DNA of 64,000 nucleotides from an uncultured Idiomarina sp. (GCA_946885915.1 CAMPHF010000001.1:310001-374000); one strand, 5' to 3'; shown: positions 18,445-29,147, counted from the first letter of the stretch. Numbers and translations: made by a program. The notes: generated from the letters alone by a model not told the origin.

Positions 18445-21081
18445 ATGAGCGATCTAGCCAGAGAAGTCGTACCGGTTAATATCGAAGACGAACTCAAGAG
18501 TTCGTATCTTGACTATGCAATGAGTGTCATTGTTGGGCGTGCGCTACCCGACGTTCGCGATGGTCTCAAACCCGTGCACCGCCGCGTGTTGTTTGCGATG
18601 AACGAACTTCGCAATGACTTTAACAAGCCCTACAAAAAATCAGCCCGGATTGTTGGTGATGTGATTGGTAAGTATCACCCCCATGGTGATAGTGCGGTGT
18701 ACGACACTATTGTACGTATGGCGCAGCCATTCTCGTTACGCTACATGCTTGTCGATGGCCAAGGTAACTTTGGTTCGGTTGATGGCGATTCCGCTGCAGC
18801 CATGCGTTATACCGAAATTCGGATGGCTAAAATTGCCCATGAATTGTTGGCTGATCTGGATAAAGAAACCGTCGATTTTGTCCCGAACTATGACGGCACC
18901 GAACAAATTCCCGACGTATTGCCCACCAAAGTGCCTAATTTGCTGGTTAACGGCAGTTCAGGGATTGCGGTCGGTATGGCCACAAACATTCCGCCACACA
19001 ACTTAACGGAAGTGGTGAATGGCTGCTTAGCCATGATTGAGAACCCAGACATCGGCATTGAAGAGCTGATGGAATATATCCCAGGTCCAGATTTCCCTAC
19101 TGCAGCTAGTATTTCTGGTCGAGCTGGCATTATTGAAGCTTATAAAACCGGGCGTGGTCGTATTCACTTACGGGCCAAAGCGGAAATTGAAACCGACAGC
19201 AATAATCGCGAAAGCATTATTGTGACTGAGATCCCTTATCAGGTGAACAAAGCCAAACTCATCGAAAAAATCGCTGAGTTAGTGAAGGAAAAGCGCCTTG
19301 AAGGTATCAGTGGATTACGCGATGAGTCTGATAAAGACGGCATGCGTATTGTGATTGAGATTAAGCGTGGCGAAGTGGCTGAAGTGATTTTGAATCACCT
19401 CTATGCCAACACCCAGATGCAGGTCGTGTTCGGCATTAACATGGTCGCGCTAGACAAAAACCAACCACGCTTATTTAACCTGCGTGACATGCTCCATTGC
19501 TTCATTTTACACCGCCGTGAAGTGGTAACTCGTCGCTCAGTTTACGAATTACGCAAAGCGCGGGAGCGGGCACATATTTTAGAAGGCCTAGCGATTGCAC
19601 TGGCTAACATCGACGAAATTATCGAGTTGATCCGCAAATCGCCAACCCCAGCTGAAGCGCGTGAAGGTTTAACTGCACGGCCGTGGCTGCTAGGCGATGT
19701 TGCCGCGATGCTTGAACGTGCAGGTACTGATGCTGCGCGTCCTGATCACTTAGATCCTCAGTTTGGTATTCGTGCTGGTCAGTACTATCTTACCGAAGCT
19801 CAAGCACAAGCTATTTTGGACCTACGGTTACATAAGTTAACGGGTCTAGAACACGAGAAAATTCTGGATGAATACAAATCTCTGTTAACCCAAATTGAGG
19901 AGTTGTTGCACATTTTGAACAGCGCCGAGCGGTTGATGGAAGTTATTCGTGAAGAGCTAGAAAAAGTTAAAGCTGATTATGGTGATGTGCGTCGTACCGA
20001 AATTACGGCTGCTGCTCACGATATCAGCATGGAAGACCTGATTAACGAAGAAGATGTCGTGGTGACCTTGTCCCATCATGGTTACGTGAAATATCAACCG
20101 CTTACTGAGTACGAAGCTCAGCGCCGCGGTGGTAAAGGTAAAGCTGCGACGAAAATGAAAGATGAAGACTTTATTGAGCGGTTATGGGTTGCTAACACTC
20201 ACGACACCGTACTGTGCTTCTCTACTCGTGGGCGGATTTATTGGACCAAGGTTTATCAGTTGCCATTAGCGAGTCGCGCGGCGCGCGGACGCCCGATTGT
20301 CAACTTATTACCGTTAGAGGCTGACGAGCGAATTACGGCCATCCTGCCAACGCGTGATTATCCGGATGATAAATACGTCATCATGGCGACCAAATTAGGC
20401 ACCGTGAAAAAGACCCCATTGGTTGAATATTCGCGGCCACGTTCAAGCGGTATCATCGCTTTGAATCTAAACGATGGTGATGAGCTCATCGGCGTCGATA
20501 TTACCACTGATGACAGTGAAATCATGCTGTTCTCAGACGCCGGTAAGGTCGTGCGGTTCAGTCAGGATCAGGTTCGTTCAATGGGACGTACAGCAACTGG
20601 TGTGCGTGGTATTCGTCTGGAAGCCGGACAAAAAGTGGTATCGCTAATTGTGCCGCGGCAAGTGGCTGAAGACGAAGCCGAACCGGCTATTTTAACGGTG
20701 ACCGAAAATGGTTATGGCAAACGCACGCCAATTAGTGATTATCCAGCCAAGAGCCGTGCAACTAAAGGCGTCGTGTCAATCAAAGTGAGTGAACGCAATG
20801 GTGCTGTGGTTGGTGCTATGGAAGTGGTGGACACCAACGAGATCATGTTGATCAGTAATAAGGGTACTTTGGTGCGAACCCGCGTGAACGAAGTCTCTGT
20901 GGTTGGCCGTAATACTCAAGGTGTACGCCTGATCCGCACCGGCGATGATGAAAAAGTAGTCGGTATGCAACGGATTGATGAAATCGATAGCGATGAGTTA
21001 GATGAGACCGAGTTCGATGGCGAAGAAGCCGCAGTGGACGCGAGCTCTGACGCCGTAGCGAGCGACGATGATGCGGTATAA
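18445..21081 (+). CDS. gyrA: DNA gyrase subunit A
   Basis: This is the DNA-cleaving subunit of gyrase, 878 residues against 875 in E. coli. The catalytic tyrosine is Tyr122 in AAAMRYTEI. The quinolone-resistance region reads [17 protein letters not shown] with Ser83 and Asp87, the susceptible-type residues. The C-terminal DNA-wrapping propeller includes the GyrA-box QRRGGKGK and is followed by a strongly acidic tail of about 35 residues. AGGGA precedes the ATG, and TACAAT at 18392-18397 is a possible -10 without a clear -35. serC begins inside its last codons. Confidence 0.98.
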   Translation: MSDLAREVVPVNIEDELKSSYLDYAMSVIVGRALPDVRDGLKPVHRRVLFAMNELRNDFNKPYKKSARIVGDVIGKYHPHGDSAVYDTIVRMAQPFSLRYMLVDGQGNFGSVDGDSAAAMRYTEIRMAKIAHELLADLDKETVDFVPNYDGTEQIPDVLPTKVPNLLVNGSSGIAVGMATNIPPHNLTEVVNGCLAMIENPDIGIEELMEYIPGPDFPTAASISGRAGIIEAYKTGRGRIHLRAKAEIETDSNNRESIIVTEIPYQVNKAKLIEKIAELVKEKRLEGISGLRDESDKDGMRIVIEIKRGEVAEVILNHLYANTQMQVVFGINMVALDKNQPRLFNLRDMLHCFILHRREVVTRRSVYELRKARERAHILEGLAIALANIDEIIELIRKSPTPAEAREGLTARPWLLGDVAAMLERAGTDAARPDHLDPQFGIRAGQYYLTEAQAQAILDLRLHKLTGLEHEKILDEYKSLLTQIEELLHILNSAERLMEVIREELEKVKADYGDVRRTEITAAAHDISMEDLINEEDVVVTLSHHGYVKYQPLTEYEAQRRGGKGKAATKMKDEDFIERLWVANTHDTVLCFSTRGRIYWTKVYQLPLASRAARGRPIVNLLPLEADERITAILPTRDYPDDKYVIMATKLGTVKKTPLVEYSRPRSSGIIALNLNDGDELIGVDITTDDSEIMLFSDAGKVVRFSQDQVRSMGRTATGVRGIRLEAGQKVVSLIVPRQVAEDEAEPAILTVTENGYGKRTPISDYPAKSRATKGVVSIKVSERNGAVVGAMEVVDTNEIMLISNKGTLVRTRVNEVSVVGRNTQGVRLIRTGDDEKVVGMQRIDEIDSDELDETEFDGEEAAVDASSDAVASDDDAV

Positions 21082-22153
21082 CTTTTCCGCCGGTCCGGCT
21101 ATGTTACCTGCGCCTGTCTTAGCACGGGCGCAGGAAGAATTACGCAGTTGGAATGGGCTCGGGATGTCGGTGATGGAAATTAGCCATCGCGATCCTGCGT
21201 ATGTGCGCATGGCGGAAAAAGCAGAAGCGGATTTACGTCAGCTTATGGCGATTCCGGAGCACTATCACGTGCTCTTTATGCACGGCGGTGGTCGCGGTCA
21301 GTTTGCTGCGGTGCCACAGAATATTGCGTCCCCCCAAGCCAGTGTCAATTACTTGAATAGTGGTATCTGGTCTGACTTTGCCATACGTGAAGCTGAAAAA
21401 TATGTCGCTAAAGTACAAGTGGTTGCGGGATGTGTTGAGACTGAGCAAGGCAAAGCGATAGTGCCGCGGGAACAGTGGCAACTTGCTGAAAATACAGCTT
21501 ATTTTCATTATTGCCCAAATGAAACCGTTGATGGCATTGCATTGCATGAAATTCCGACCGACGTTGGCGCGCCGTTAGTTGCCGATATGTCGTCAAATAT
21601 TCTGTCTGAACCACTAGATGTGAGCAAGTTCGGCATTATTTATGCGGGTGCACAGAAAAATATCGGACCGTCGGGATTTTCAATCGCCATTGTCGATCAA
21701 CAGTTGTTAGGGAATCCGCAACGTGAATTGCCAACCATTATGGATTATGCGGTGCAAGCGGCGCAGGGCTCGATGTACAACACTCCCAATACTTTCGCGT
21801 GGTATTTATCCGGATTAGTTTTTGAATGGCTACAAGCGCAGGGCGGCGTTGAGGCCATGGGCCGGATTAATGCTGAAAAGGCGGGGCGCTTGTATGCGTT
21901 CATTGACAACTCAGACTTTTATGAAAACCGCGTACACCCTACCTATCGCTCTCGAATGAATGTACCGTTCATGCTTGCGAATGATGACTTGAATGAGACA
22001 TTTTTGCAGCAGGCAGCAGCCGTTGGGCTGGTTGGCTTGAAAGGGCATCGATTTGTTGGCGGTATGCGAGCCAGTATCTACAACGCGATGCCGTTGGAAG
22101 GCGTGAATGCGCTTATCGATTTTATGAAAGATTTTGCCAAACAATACGGGTAA
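21068..22153 (+). CDS. serC: Phosphoserine aminotransferase
   Basis: SerC makes phosphoserine from 3-phosphohydroxypyruvate and also acts in pyridoxal phosphate synthesis. The 361-residue protein has the family start [14 protein letters not shown], the motif [12 protein letters not shown], and the pyridoxal phosphate lysine in [12 protein letters not shown]. Two consecutive ATG codons (21068, 21071) are possible starts. Both lie inside the gyrA frame (14-base overlap), so translation is probably coupled to gyrA. Confidence 0.96.
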   Translation: MMRYNFSAGPAMLPAPVLARAQEELRSWNGLGMSVMEISHRDPAYVRMAEKAEADLRQLMAIPEHYHVLFMHGGGRGQFAAVPQNIASPQASVNYLNSGIWSDFAIREAEKYVAKVQVVAGCVETEQGKAIVPREQWQLAENTAYFHYCPNETVDGIALHEIPTDVGAPLVADMSSNILSEPLDVSKFGIIYAGAQKNIGPSGFSIAIVDQQLLGNPQRELPTIMDYAVQAAQGSMYNTPNTFAWYLSGLVFEWLQAQGGVEAMGRINAEKAGRLYAFIDNSDFYENRVHPTYRSRMNVPFMLANDDLNETFLQQAAAVGLVGLKGHRFVGGMRASIYNAMPLEGVNALIDFMKDFAKQYG

Positions 22154-22162
22154 CGACAGAGC

Positions 22163-23269
22163 ATGAGCAGTTTTAATCCTACCGAGCTTGCCAATGTAGG
22201 TGTACGGCAACTAAAACCATATCAAGCGGGTAAACCTATTGAAGAGCTCGAGCGCGAGCTTGGTCTCACGAATATTGTGAAGTTAGCGTCAAACGAGAAT
22301 CCGCTGGGGATTAGTGACAAGGTGAAAGCAGCCTTGCGCGAGCACATCGACGACTTAGCCCGTTATCCAGATGCCAACGGCTTCTATTTAAAAGAGAAAT
22401 TAGCCCAGCAACTGGGTGTGCAAATGAACCAAATTACGCTCGGTAATGGTTCTAATGATGTGCTAGAAATTTTAGCGCGTACCTTCGTGTCTGCAGAGCA
22501 TGAAGTGATGTTTTCTCAACATGCTTTCGTTGTATATCCACTCGTTACGCAAGCGATTGGTGCAAAACCGGTGGCGGTGCCAGCTCGCGATTACGGGCAC
22601 GATTTAGACGCCATGTTGGCGGCTATCACAGCGCGCACCAAAATGATTTTTATTGCCAATCCGAATAATCCGACAGGTACCTTCTTAAGCGCGACTGAAC
22701 TCTACGAGTTTGTCAAAGCGGTACCGGAAAATATCATTGTTGTGCTTGATGAAGCCTACTATGAATACGTTCCCACTGAGTTACGTGCTGCTTCAGTCGC
22801 ATGGCTTGCAGAGTTTCCTAACTTGGTGGTCAGTCGTACCTTCTCTAAAGCCTATGGGCTGGCTGGATTGCGTGCAGGATACGCGGTAACCAGCGCCGCC
22901 ATCGCTGATTTGTTAAACCGGATCCGGCAGCCGTTCAATATGAATAGTCTGTCGTTAGCGGCGGCAATTGCGGTACTCGACGATCAAGATTACTTACAGC
23001 AGTCAATTGCGGTGAATGATGCCGGTATGGCGCAGCTGATTGGTTTTTGCCAGCAGCATAAATTGCCGTTCATTCCTTCGCGTGGCAACTTCTTAACGAT
23101 TGAAGTGGGGCCAACAGCTGCTGATATCTATCAAGCGCTGCTGCAACGTGGCGTGATTGTGCGTCCCGTAGCAGGTTATGAGTTGCCTAACCACTTGCGG
23201 GTTAGTATCGGTCTACCACATGAAAATCAAGCGTTTATTGACGCCATGAAAGACATCCTTAGCAACTAA
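22163..23269 (+). CDS. hisC: Histidinol-phosphate / aromatic aminotransferase, HisC2 type
   Basis: This is a class I/II pyridoxal phosphate aminotransferase of 368 residues. The cofactor lysine is in SRTFSKAYGLAGLRAGY, with KLASNENPLG near the N terminus and IFIANPNNPTGT in the middle. The opening VRQLKPYQAGKPIEEL is typical of HisC2, the paralogue found in serC-aroA loci of Pseudomonas. It starts 9 bases after serC and 13 bases before aroA, among aromatic genes rather than in a histidine operon, so it may transaminate phenylpyruvate or hydroxyphenylpyruvate as well as, or instead of, imidazole acetol phosphate. No pheA or tyrA lies beside it. Confidence 0.88.
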   Translation: MSSFNPTELANVGVRQLKPYQAGKPIEELERELGLTNIVKLASNENPLGISDKVKAALREHIDDLARYPDANGFYLKEKLAQQLGVQMNQITLGNGSNDVLEILARTFVSAEHEVMFSQHAFVVYPLVTQAIGAKPVAVPARDYGHDLDAMLAAITARTKMIFIANPNNPTGTFLSATELYEFVKAVPENIIVVLDEAYYEYVPTELRAASVAWLAEFPNLVVSRTFSKAYGLAGLRAGYAVTSAAIADLLNRIRQPFNMNSLSLAAAIAVLDDQDYLQQSIAVNDAGMAQLIGFCQQHKLPFIPSRGNFLTIEVGPTAADIYQALLQRGVIVRPVAGYELPNHLRVSIGLPHENQAFIDAMKDILSN

Positions 23270-23282
23270 GTTAACAACGATT

Positions 23283-24653
23283 TTGAGTCACTCTACTTAT
23301 CCTGATGAGTTGTATCTTGCCCCGACCAAAAGTTGTCGGGGCGACATTTTGCTGCCGGGTTCCAAAAGCATCGCCAATCGCGCCTTGCTGATGGCCGCGT
23401 TGTGCGATGGTGGTACCACCGAACTCGATAACCTACTCGACAGTGATGACACACAGTTTATGCGCCAAGCCTTGACTGCGCTCGGCGTGGCTCATGGCAC
23501 ACGTCAGCAAAGCGATAAAGATCTAGCGCCAACACCGGAATCGACAATCGCGAATCTGAAATGGCAAGTGACTGGTTGCGGGGGACATTGGCCACAGCAG
23601 CCAAGTTCACTTTACTTAGGTAATGCGGGAACGGCGATGCGGCCGTTATTGGCGGTCCTGGCGCTCACCTGGCAGGGTGGGCCGTTAAAGCTACACGGTG
23701 AGCCACGGATGCATGAACGGCCGCTTGGGCCGCTGCTTAGCGCGTTACGCAGCTTAGGTTGTGAGCTCGAATGCGAAGCTAGCGATGGTTATCCGCCTAT
23801 TATCATCCGGCCCAGACAGTCATTAGCCGCGCCAGCAAAAGTTAAAACGCTTAGCATAGATGGTTCATTATCAAGCCAGTTTATTAGTGCGTTGCTGATG
23901 GCGTTACCATTAGCCCCTCATGATACTGAACTTACATTGACGGGGGAGATAGTGTCTCGCCCGTATATTGAATTAACCATCGCGATGTTGGCTAAGTTTG
24001 GTATCGAGATTGTGGCTAAAGCTACGGATTGTTATGTCATTCGCGGCCAGCAGCGGTATCAAAGCCCACGCAATTATTGGATTGAAGGGGACGCCAGCGC
24101 GGCTTCCTATTGGTTGGCAGCCGGCGTGCTTGGGCAGGGCCCGGTGACCGTCCATGGCGCTGGCTTCGAGAGCCTGCAAGGCGACGTCGGCTTTGCAGAG
24201 GTGTTAATCCAAATGGGCGCGGCGATTCAAGTTGCGGCGCAGCGCATGACTGCTCGCGGCGTGCGTCAACCTTTGCAGGGCATTGATGTTGATCTTAACC
24301 ATATTCCCGATGCCGCAATGACATTGGCGCCGCTCGCATTATTTGCCAAGGGGCCGACGCGGATCCGCAATGTGGCTAATTGGCGTCTAAAAGAAACCGA
24401 TCGATTAGCAGCAATGGCGACAGAACTGCGTAAAACCGGTGCCGACGTAGAATTGCATGCCGATGGGTTAACCATTACACCACCGCAACATTGGCAAGCT
24501 GCAACTATCGACACCTACAATGACCATCGCATGGCGATGTGTTTTGCGTTACTGAGCTTTGCCCCCACTGGGGTGACGATACGTGATCCTAGCTGTTGCC
24601 GGAAAACCTACCCAGACTTTTTTGCGCTCTATTCACAACACTGTCATGAATAG
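23283..24653 (+). CDS. aroA: 3-phosphoshikimate 1-carboxyvinyltransferase (EPSP synthase)
   Basis: AroA joins phosphoenolpyruvate to shikimate 3-phosphate, the sixth step of the shikimate pathway. The protein has about 456 residues with LPGSKSIANRALLMAAL at the start, the phosphoenolpyruvate loop LGNAGTAMRPL, SSQFISALLMALPLAP, and the late motif RLKETDRLAAMATELRK. The loop is of the glyphosate-sensitive class I type. No ATG is available: the reading begins at TTG 23283 with no clear ribosome binding site, 13 bases after hisC, so the exact start is uncertain. An insert at about residues 72-95 (rich in Ser, Asp and Pro) is longer than in E. coli AroA (427 residues). Confidence 0.94.
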   Translation: MSHSTYPDELYLAPTKSCRGDILLPGSKSIANRALLMAALCDGGTTELDNLLDSDDTQFMRQALTALGVAHGTRQQSDKDLAPTPESTIANLKWQVTGCGGHWPQQPSSLYLGNAGTAMRPLLAVLALTWQGGPLKLHGEPRMHERPLGPLLSALRSLGCELECEASDGYPPIIIRPRQSLAAPAKVKTLSIDGSLSSQFISALLMALPLAPHDTELTLTGEIVSRPYIELTIAMLAKFGIEIVAKATDCYVIRGQQRYQSPRNYWIEGDASAASYWLAAGVLGQGPVTVHGAGFESLQGDVGFAEVLIQMGAAIQVAAQRMTARGVRQPLQGIDVDLNHIPDAAMTLAPLALFAKGPTRIRNVANWRLKETDRLAAMATELRKTGADVELHADGLTITPPQHWQAATIDTYNDHRMAMCFALLSFAPTGVTIRDPSCCRKTYPDFFALYSQHCHE

Positions 24654-24674
24654 CCGTTAGCCTAGCGCGCGGTT

Positions 24675-24706
24675 TTTAATGCAATTTCTACATAAATCCG
24701 TATAAT
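24675..24706 (+). promoter_or_regulatory. Promoter region for cmk-rpsA
   Basis: A perfect -10 hexamer TATAAT lies at 24701-24706. The region 16-18 bases upstream is A/T-rich but has no good -35. It is placed between the aroA stop and cmk, where a promoter for the cmk-rpsA-ihfB unit would be expected. Confidence 0.5.
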
Positions 24707-24826
24707 TATGCCGCCTTTAAATGACGCTTGTCCGTTTATGCTGGCCGTTGGTCGCAAGTTCGCTACAGTGATCTGCAGCTGAAGGTCTGAACGTAATCGA
24801 CAAGCGCACCAAAGATTGAGGAATTC

Positions 24827-25540
24827 ATGAAACAGCCAGTTCCAGTCATTACCGTTGATGGTCCAAGCGGTGCCGGTAAAGGCACTGTGAGTCGCTTGCT
24901 GGCCGAACGGTTAGGATGGCACTTGCTTGATAGCGGGGCAATATACCGCGTTTTAGCACTAGCGGCGATTCACCATCAAGTGGCGGCGACTGACGAAGAG
25001 AGCTTAGTTGCGCTTGCGACAGACCTCGATGTTAAATTTGAGGTGGAAAAAGAAAAGTCACTTACCCACATTATCTTGGAAGGCGAGGACGTTACTTTAA
25101 CGATTCGGACCGAAGAAGTGGGTAACATGGCCTCCAAAGTGGCCTCTTTACCACGCGTTCGGGAGGCCTTGTTGCGCCGCCAGCGGGCGTTTAAAGAGCT
25201 ACCGGGCTTGGTTGCCGACGGCCGCGATATGGGAACTGTGGTGTTCACCGATGCGGCCGCGAAAATTTTCTTAACCGCGAGCCCTGAAGAACGTGCGCAG
25301 CGTCGCTTCAAGCAATTGCAGGAAAAGGGCTTTGCTGCTAATATTGACCAATTAATCACCGAAATCAAAGAACGTGATGAACGTGATACTAATCGCTCTG
25401 TTGCGCCATTACGGCCAGCGGAGGATTCGTTGTACATCGATTCCACAGAATTGTCTGTCGAAGAAGTGCTCAACAAAATTTTTCAATTTGCCCATCGTAA
25501 ATTGAGCCAAACTGAAGCTGATTCGGCAACTGCCGAATAG
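24827..25540 (+). CDS. cmk: Cytidylate kinase
   Basis: This enzyme phosphorylates CMP and dCMP. The P-loop GPSGAGKG is at residues 12-19, followed by LLDSGAIYR, where many family members have LDTGALYR. The monophosphate-binding [12 protein letters not shown] and the lid segment RDTNRS are present. At 237 residues it is slightly longer than the E. coli enzyme (227) through a C-terminal extension. Ahead of rpsA it has its usual neighbour. A 7-bp hairpin, ATTCGGC-AACT-GCCGAAT, ends at its stop codon. Confidence 0.96.
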   Translation: MKQPVPVITVDGPSGAGKGTVSRLLAERLGWHLLDSGAIYRVLALAAIHHQVAATDEESLVALATDLDVKFEVEKEKSLTHIILEGEDVTLTIRTEEVGNMASKVASLPRVREALLRRQRAFKELPGLVADGRDMGTVVFTDAAAKIFLTASPEERAQRRFKQLQEKGFAANIDQLITEIKERDERDTNRSVAPLRPAEDSLYIDSTELSVEEVLNKIFQFAHRKLSQTEADSATAE

Positions 25541-25549
25541 TGTTCGGGG

Positions 25550-25580
25550 TCTGCCGCACGGAGCGCTGCAGATATTTTTT
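25550..25580 (+). terminator. Attenuator-like terminator between cmk and rpsA
   Basis: TCTGCCGC pairs with GCTGCAGA (one mismatch) around a 7-base loop, followed by TAT and six T. It looks like an intrinsic terminator of moderate strength. Because rpsA follows 58 bases later, it may only attenuate read-through from cmk. Confidence 0.5.
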
Positions 25581-25638
25581 AACAACCCCGCCATTAACGG
25601 ATTCGTGGTGGACGTCTTCAATTAAAAAGTAAACTCAT

Positions 25639-27312
25639 ATGTCAGAAAATTTTGCACAGCTGTTTGAAGAAAGCCTAAAAGAAGTCGAAACTCGCCCAGG
25701 TTCTATCGTTAAAGGTACTATCGTTGCAATTAATCGCGATGTGGTATTGGTCGACGCTGGATTGAAATCTGAGAGCGCGATTCCTGTTGAGCAATTCCGC
25801 AATGCCGAAGGCGAACTTGAAATCCAAGTGGGTGACGAGATCGACGTAGCATTGGATGCCGTGGAAGATGGTTTCGGTGAAACAATCTTGTCACGCGAGA
25901 AAGCGAAACGCTTCGAAGCATGGCTGCAGCTGGAAAAAGCTTACGAAAATTCTGAAACCGTTACCGGTATCATCAGTGGTAAAGTCAAAGGTGGCTTCAC
26001 GGTTGATTTAGGTGGCGTTCGTGCGTTCTTACCAGGTTCATTGGTAGACGTTCGTCCAGTACGCGAAACTGCGCACTTGGAAAACAAAGATTTAGAATTC
26101 AAAGTTATCAAGCTAGATCAGAAGCGCAACAACGTGGTGGTTTCACGTCGTGCTGTGATTGAAACTGAAAACAGTGCCGAGCGTGATGCATTGCTTGAGA
26201 ACTTGCAAGAAGGTCAAGAAGTTAAGGGTATCGTGAAGAACTTAACTGATTACGGCGCATTCGTAGATTTAGGCGGCGTAGACGGCTTATTGCACATCAC
26301 AGATATGGCTTGGAAGCGCGTGAAGCACCCAAGCGAAGTTGTGAACGTTGGTGATGAAATCAACGTGAAAGTATTGAAATTCGATCGTGACCGTACCCGC
26401 GTCTCTTTGGGTCTGAAGCAACTTGGCGAAGATCCATGGGCAGATATCGCGACTCGTTACCCAGAAGGCCATCGTTTACAAGGCCGCGTGACCAACTTAA
26501 CTGATTACGGCTGCTTCGTTGAAATCGAAGAAGGCGTTGAAGGTTTGGTACACGTTTCTGAAATGGATTGGACCAACAAAAACGTTCACCCATCTAAAGT
26601 TGTCAACTTAGATGACGTGGTGGAAGTAATGGTGCTTGAAATTGATGAAGAACGTCGCCGTATCTCATTGGGTCTGAAGCAGTGTAAAGCTAACCCATGG
26701 GAAGAGTTCGCGAAGAACTTCAACAAAGGTGACAAAGTAAGCGGTAAGATCAAGTCAATCACTGACTTCGGTATCTTCATCGGTCTTGATGGCGGCATCG
26801 ATGGTTTGGTTCACTTGTCTGACATCAGCTGGAATGCGCAAGGCGAAGAAGCTGTGCGTGAGTTCAAGAAAGGCGACGAAGTTGAAGCGGTTGTGTTGCA
26901 AGTCGACGCAGAGCGCGAGCGCATTTCTTTGGGCGTGAAACAGCTTGAAGAAGACCCGTTCAACAATTATCTGGCAGCCAATAAAAAAGGTGCTATCGTT
27001 ACTGGTAAGGTTATCGAAGTTGATGCCAAAGGTGCGAAAGTTGAATTGGCGGATTCGGTTGAAGGTTATGTTCGTGCAGCAGACATTTCACGTGACCGCG
27101 TAGAAGACGCGACCACTGAATTGAAAGTCGGCGATGAAATTGAAGCTCGTTTCATGGGCGTAGACCGTAAAGGCCGTACTTTGAGCTTGTCTATCCGTGC
27201 GAAAGATGAAGTTGAAGAGAAAGAAGCTGTTGAGTCAATCAACAAGCAATCTGACGACAATTTCACTAACGCTATGGCAGAAGCTTTCAAAGCAGCGAAA
27301 AGCGACGACTAA
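25639..27312 (+). CDS. rpsA: 30S ribosomal protein S1
   Basis: S1 unfolds mRNA and brings it to the 30S subunit. The 557-residue protein (same length class as E. coli) consists of six S1/OB repeats, seen as recurring V(K/T)[22 protein letters not shown] and RISLGLKQ segments. The leader just before the ATG (ATTAAAAAGTAAACTCAT) has no Shine-Dalgarno sequence. This is also the case for E. coli rpsA, where S1 represses its own translation. The reading frame uses the simple codon set of a highly expressed gene. Confidence 0.98.
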   Translation: MSENFAQLFEESLKEVETRPGSIVKGTIVAINRDVVLVDAGLKSESAIPVEQFRNAEGELEIQVGDEIDVALDAVEDGFGETILSREKAKRFEAWLQLEKAYENSETVTGIISGKVKGGFTVDLGGVRAFLPGSLVDVRPVRETAHLENKDLEFKVIKLDQKRNNVVVSRRAVIETENSAERDALLENLQEGQEVKGIVKNLTDYGAFVDLGGVDGLLHITDMAWKRVKHPSEVVNVGDEINVKVLKFDRDRTRVSLGLKQLGEDPWADIATRYPEGHRLQGRVTNLTDYGCFVEIEEGVEGLVHVSEMDWTNKNVHPSKVVNLDDVVEVMVLEIDEERRRISLGLKQCKANPWEEFAKNFNKGDKVSGKIKSITDFGIFIGLDGGIDGLVHLSDISWNAQGEEAVREFKKGDEVEAVVLQVDAERERISLGVKQLEEDPFNNYLAANKKGAIVTGKVIEVDAKGAKVELADSVEGYVRAADISRDRVEDATTELKVGDEIEARFMGVDRKGRTLSLSIRAKDEVEEKEAVESINKQSDDNFTNAMAEAFKAAKSDD

Positions 27313-27352
27313 GTGACAGCACTGCCACTTGGCTTCACGAAGGAGTAAGGTT

Positions 27353-27643
27353 GTGACGAAATCTGAATTGATTGAGAAACTCTCAGGGATTCACTCGACG
27401 CTTCCACCACGGCAAGTCGAGTTGGCAGTGAAAGAACTGCTGGAACAAATGGTGCAAACGCTCGCCACAAGCGATCGTATTGAAATCAGAGGTTTTGGTA
27501 GTTTTGCACTTCATTATCGTGCGCCGCGGATTGGGCGAAACCCTAAGACCGGCGATCAAGTAGAGTTAGATGGTAAGCACGTGCCACATTTCAAACCGGG
27601 TAAAGCATTACGCGAACGGGTTGATAACTTAGGGCAAAGCTAA
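27353..27643 (+). CDS. ihfB: Integration host factor, beta subunit
   Basis: This DNA-bending protein of the HU/IHF family has 96 residues. It opens TKSELIEKL and contains [15 protein letters not shown] and GRNPKTGD, with the DNA-intercalating proline, then [12 protein letters not shown]. The start is GTG at 27353, placed 7 bases after AAGGAG (27340-27345) and matching the E. coli N terminus. A longer reading from 27329 has no support. It follows rpsA by 40 bases, the conserved order. Confidence 0.97.
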   Translation: MTKSELIEKLSGIHSTLPPRQVELAVKELLEQMVQTLATSDRIEIRGFGSFALHYRAPRIGRNPKTGDQVELDGKHVPHFKPGKALRERVDNLGQS

Positions 27644-27660
27644 CATCGGCTTCTGCGAAA

Positions 27661-27693
27661 CGGCATGCTATGCTATAGCATGCCGTTTTTTTT
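27661..27693 (+). terminator. Intrinsic terminator after ihfB
   Basis: CGGCATGCTA pairs perfectly with TAGCATGCCG around the five-base loop TGCTA and is followed by eight T. It should end the cmk-rpsA-ihfB transcript strongly, 18 bases before lapA. Confidence 0.95.
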
Positions 27694-27711
27694 ATCAGTG
27701 ATGACAATCAT

Positions 27712-27984
27712 ATGCTACGTAAACTACTGATTATCGCACCTATTTTTATACTTTTTATCTTGGCGTTAGCCTTTGGCTCACAGAATAGTCAGTTCGTAGA
27801 GCTAAATTATTTAGTGGCGCGCGCGCAGTTATCAGTAGCCAGTATTGTGGTGATATTTTTACTGACGGGCTTCCTTTTAGGTAGTCTCGCCATGCTCAGT
27901 CATACCTTAAAATTGCGTTGGCAACTACGTAAGTTACGCAAACAATTACAGCGCATCGAGCGCGCACAACCTAGCTCGGATTAA
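27712..27984 (+). CDS. lapA: Lipopolysaccharide assembly protein A (DUF1049)
   Basis: This is a 90-residue inner-membrane protein with two hydrophobic segments, about residues 3-22 and 40-62, and a basic coiled C-terminal tail rich in Lys, Arg and Leu. The motif FGSQNSQFVELNYL is typical of LapA (YciS). LapA cooperates with LapB in regulating LpxC proteolysis and so lipopolysaccharide synthesis. It is followed 5 bases later by lapB. Confidence 0.93.
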   Translation: MLRKLLIIAPIFILFILALAFGSQNSQFVELNYLVARAQLSVASIVVIFLLTGFLLGSLAMLSHTLKLRWQLRKLRKQLQRIERAQPSSD

Positions 27985-27989
27985 TTATC

Positions 27990-29147
27990 ATGCTCGAGCT
28001 GTTGTTTCTATTATTACCAGTGGCAGCCGCTTACGGCTGGTTTATGGGGCGTAATAGCGTTCGTTCCGAAGACCGCCGCGAACAACAACAGTTCTCCAAA
28101 CAATATGTCACCGGCCTGAATTTACTGTTGTCTGATCAATCAGATAAGGCGGTTGATTTATTTGTTGAATTACTTGACGTCGACTCAGATACCATCGAAA
28201 CCCATTGGGCGCTTGGTAAATTGTTTCGCCGCCGTGGTGAAGTCGAGCGGGCGATTAAGATCCATCAAAACCTTACCTCACGACCGAGTTTGAGCGAGAG
28301 CGATCGCCACCAAGCGATGTTTGAGTTGGCACGAGATTATTTGGCTGCAGGGCTTTATGATCGTGCTGAATCGATGTTGCTCGAGTTACAGCGTTTAAAA
28401 GACTTCCAACAGCAAAGTTACGCACATTTATTAGAACTCTACGAGGCGACTCACGAGTGGGACAAAGCTATCGTTGTTGCCTTGAAATTGGCGCGTCACC
28501 ATCCTGACGTGGAACGGGTAGTTGCCCAATTATATTGTGAATTAGCCGATAAACAGTCCGATCCAAAACAAGTGGTGAAATACTACCAAAAGGCCTTGGC
28601 GCACGATGATAAGTGCGTTCGTGCATCGCTTGCGTTAGGACGTCTATGGCATGGGCAAGGGCAATATCAAAAAGCCAGTGAAACGCTGATGGGGATTTTG
28701 CAGCAGGACCCAGCGTTTGTGAGTGAAGCGCTGCCGTTAATCAAAGCTTGTACCCATGCATTACATGACCAAGCTGGCTTTATTCACTTTTTACATGACT
28801 GCATGAAACAGCAGGCTGCGACCTCAGCTATTGTGATGTTGTCCGAACTTATCGCTGCTGAAAATGGTGTGGAAGCGGCCGAACAGTTTGTTCAACAAGC
28901 GTTATTAAAAAATCCCACCATGAAAGGTTTCCATCAACTGATGGACTTGCATATCCGCACTGCAGATGACGGTAAGGCGCGCGATAGTTTAGTGCTATTA
29001 CAGCGTTTAGTGCAGCAACAAATGCAACAGCGCCCGCGTTATAAGTGTCGGCATTGTGGCTTTGCGGGTAGCACGTTGTATTGGCATTGCCCGTCTTGTC
29101 GAACCTGGGGCGATGTGAAACCAATCATAGGACTTGACGGAGAATAG
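27990..29147 (+). CDS. lapB: Lipopolysaccharide assembly protein B
   Basis: The 385-residue membrane-anchored adaptor has an N-terminal membrane helix, a series of tetratricopeptide repeats from about residue 35 to 340, and a C-terminal rubredoxin-like zinc ribbon (CRHCG and CPSCRTWGD). LapB (YciM) presents LpxC to the FtsH protease. All four zinc cysteines are present. Its stop is immediately followed by the pyrF ATG. Confidence 0.95.
   Translation: MLELLFLLLPVAAAYGWFMGRNSVRSEDRREQQQFSKQYVTGLNLLLSDQSDKAVDLFVELLDVDSDTIETHWALGKLFRRRGEVERAIKIHQNLTSRPSLSESDRHQAMFELARDYLAAGLYDRAESMLLELQRLKDFQQQSYAHLLELYEATHEWDKAIVVALKLARHHPDVERVVAQLYCELADKQSDPKQVVKYYQKALAHDDKCVRASLALGRLWHGQGQYQKASETLMGILQQDPAFVSEALPLIKACTHALHDQAGFIHFLHDCMKQQAATSAIVMLSELIAAENGVEAAEQFVQQALLKNPTMKGFHQLMDLHIRTADDGKARDSLVLLQRLVQQQMQQRPRYKCRHCGFAGSTLYWHCPSCRTWGDVKPIIGLDGE

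Noticed and set aside
24976..25476. 166-codon minus-strand frame inside cmk
   Set aside because: It is antisense to conserved cytidylate kinase and rich in Ser, Arg and Ala with no domain.
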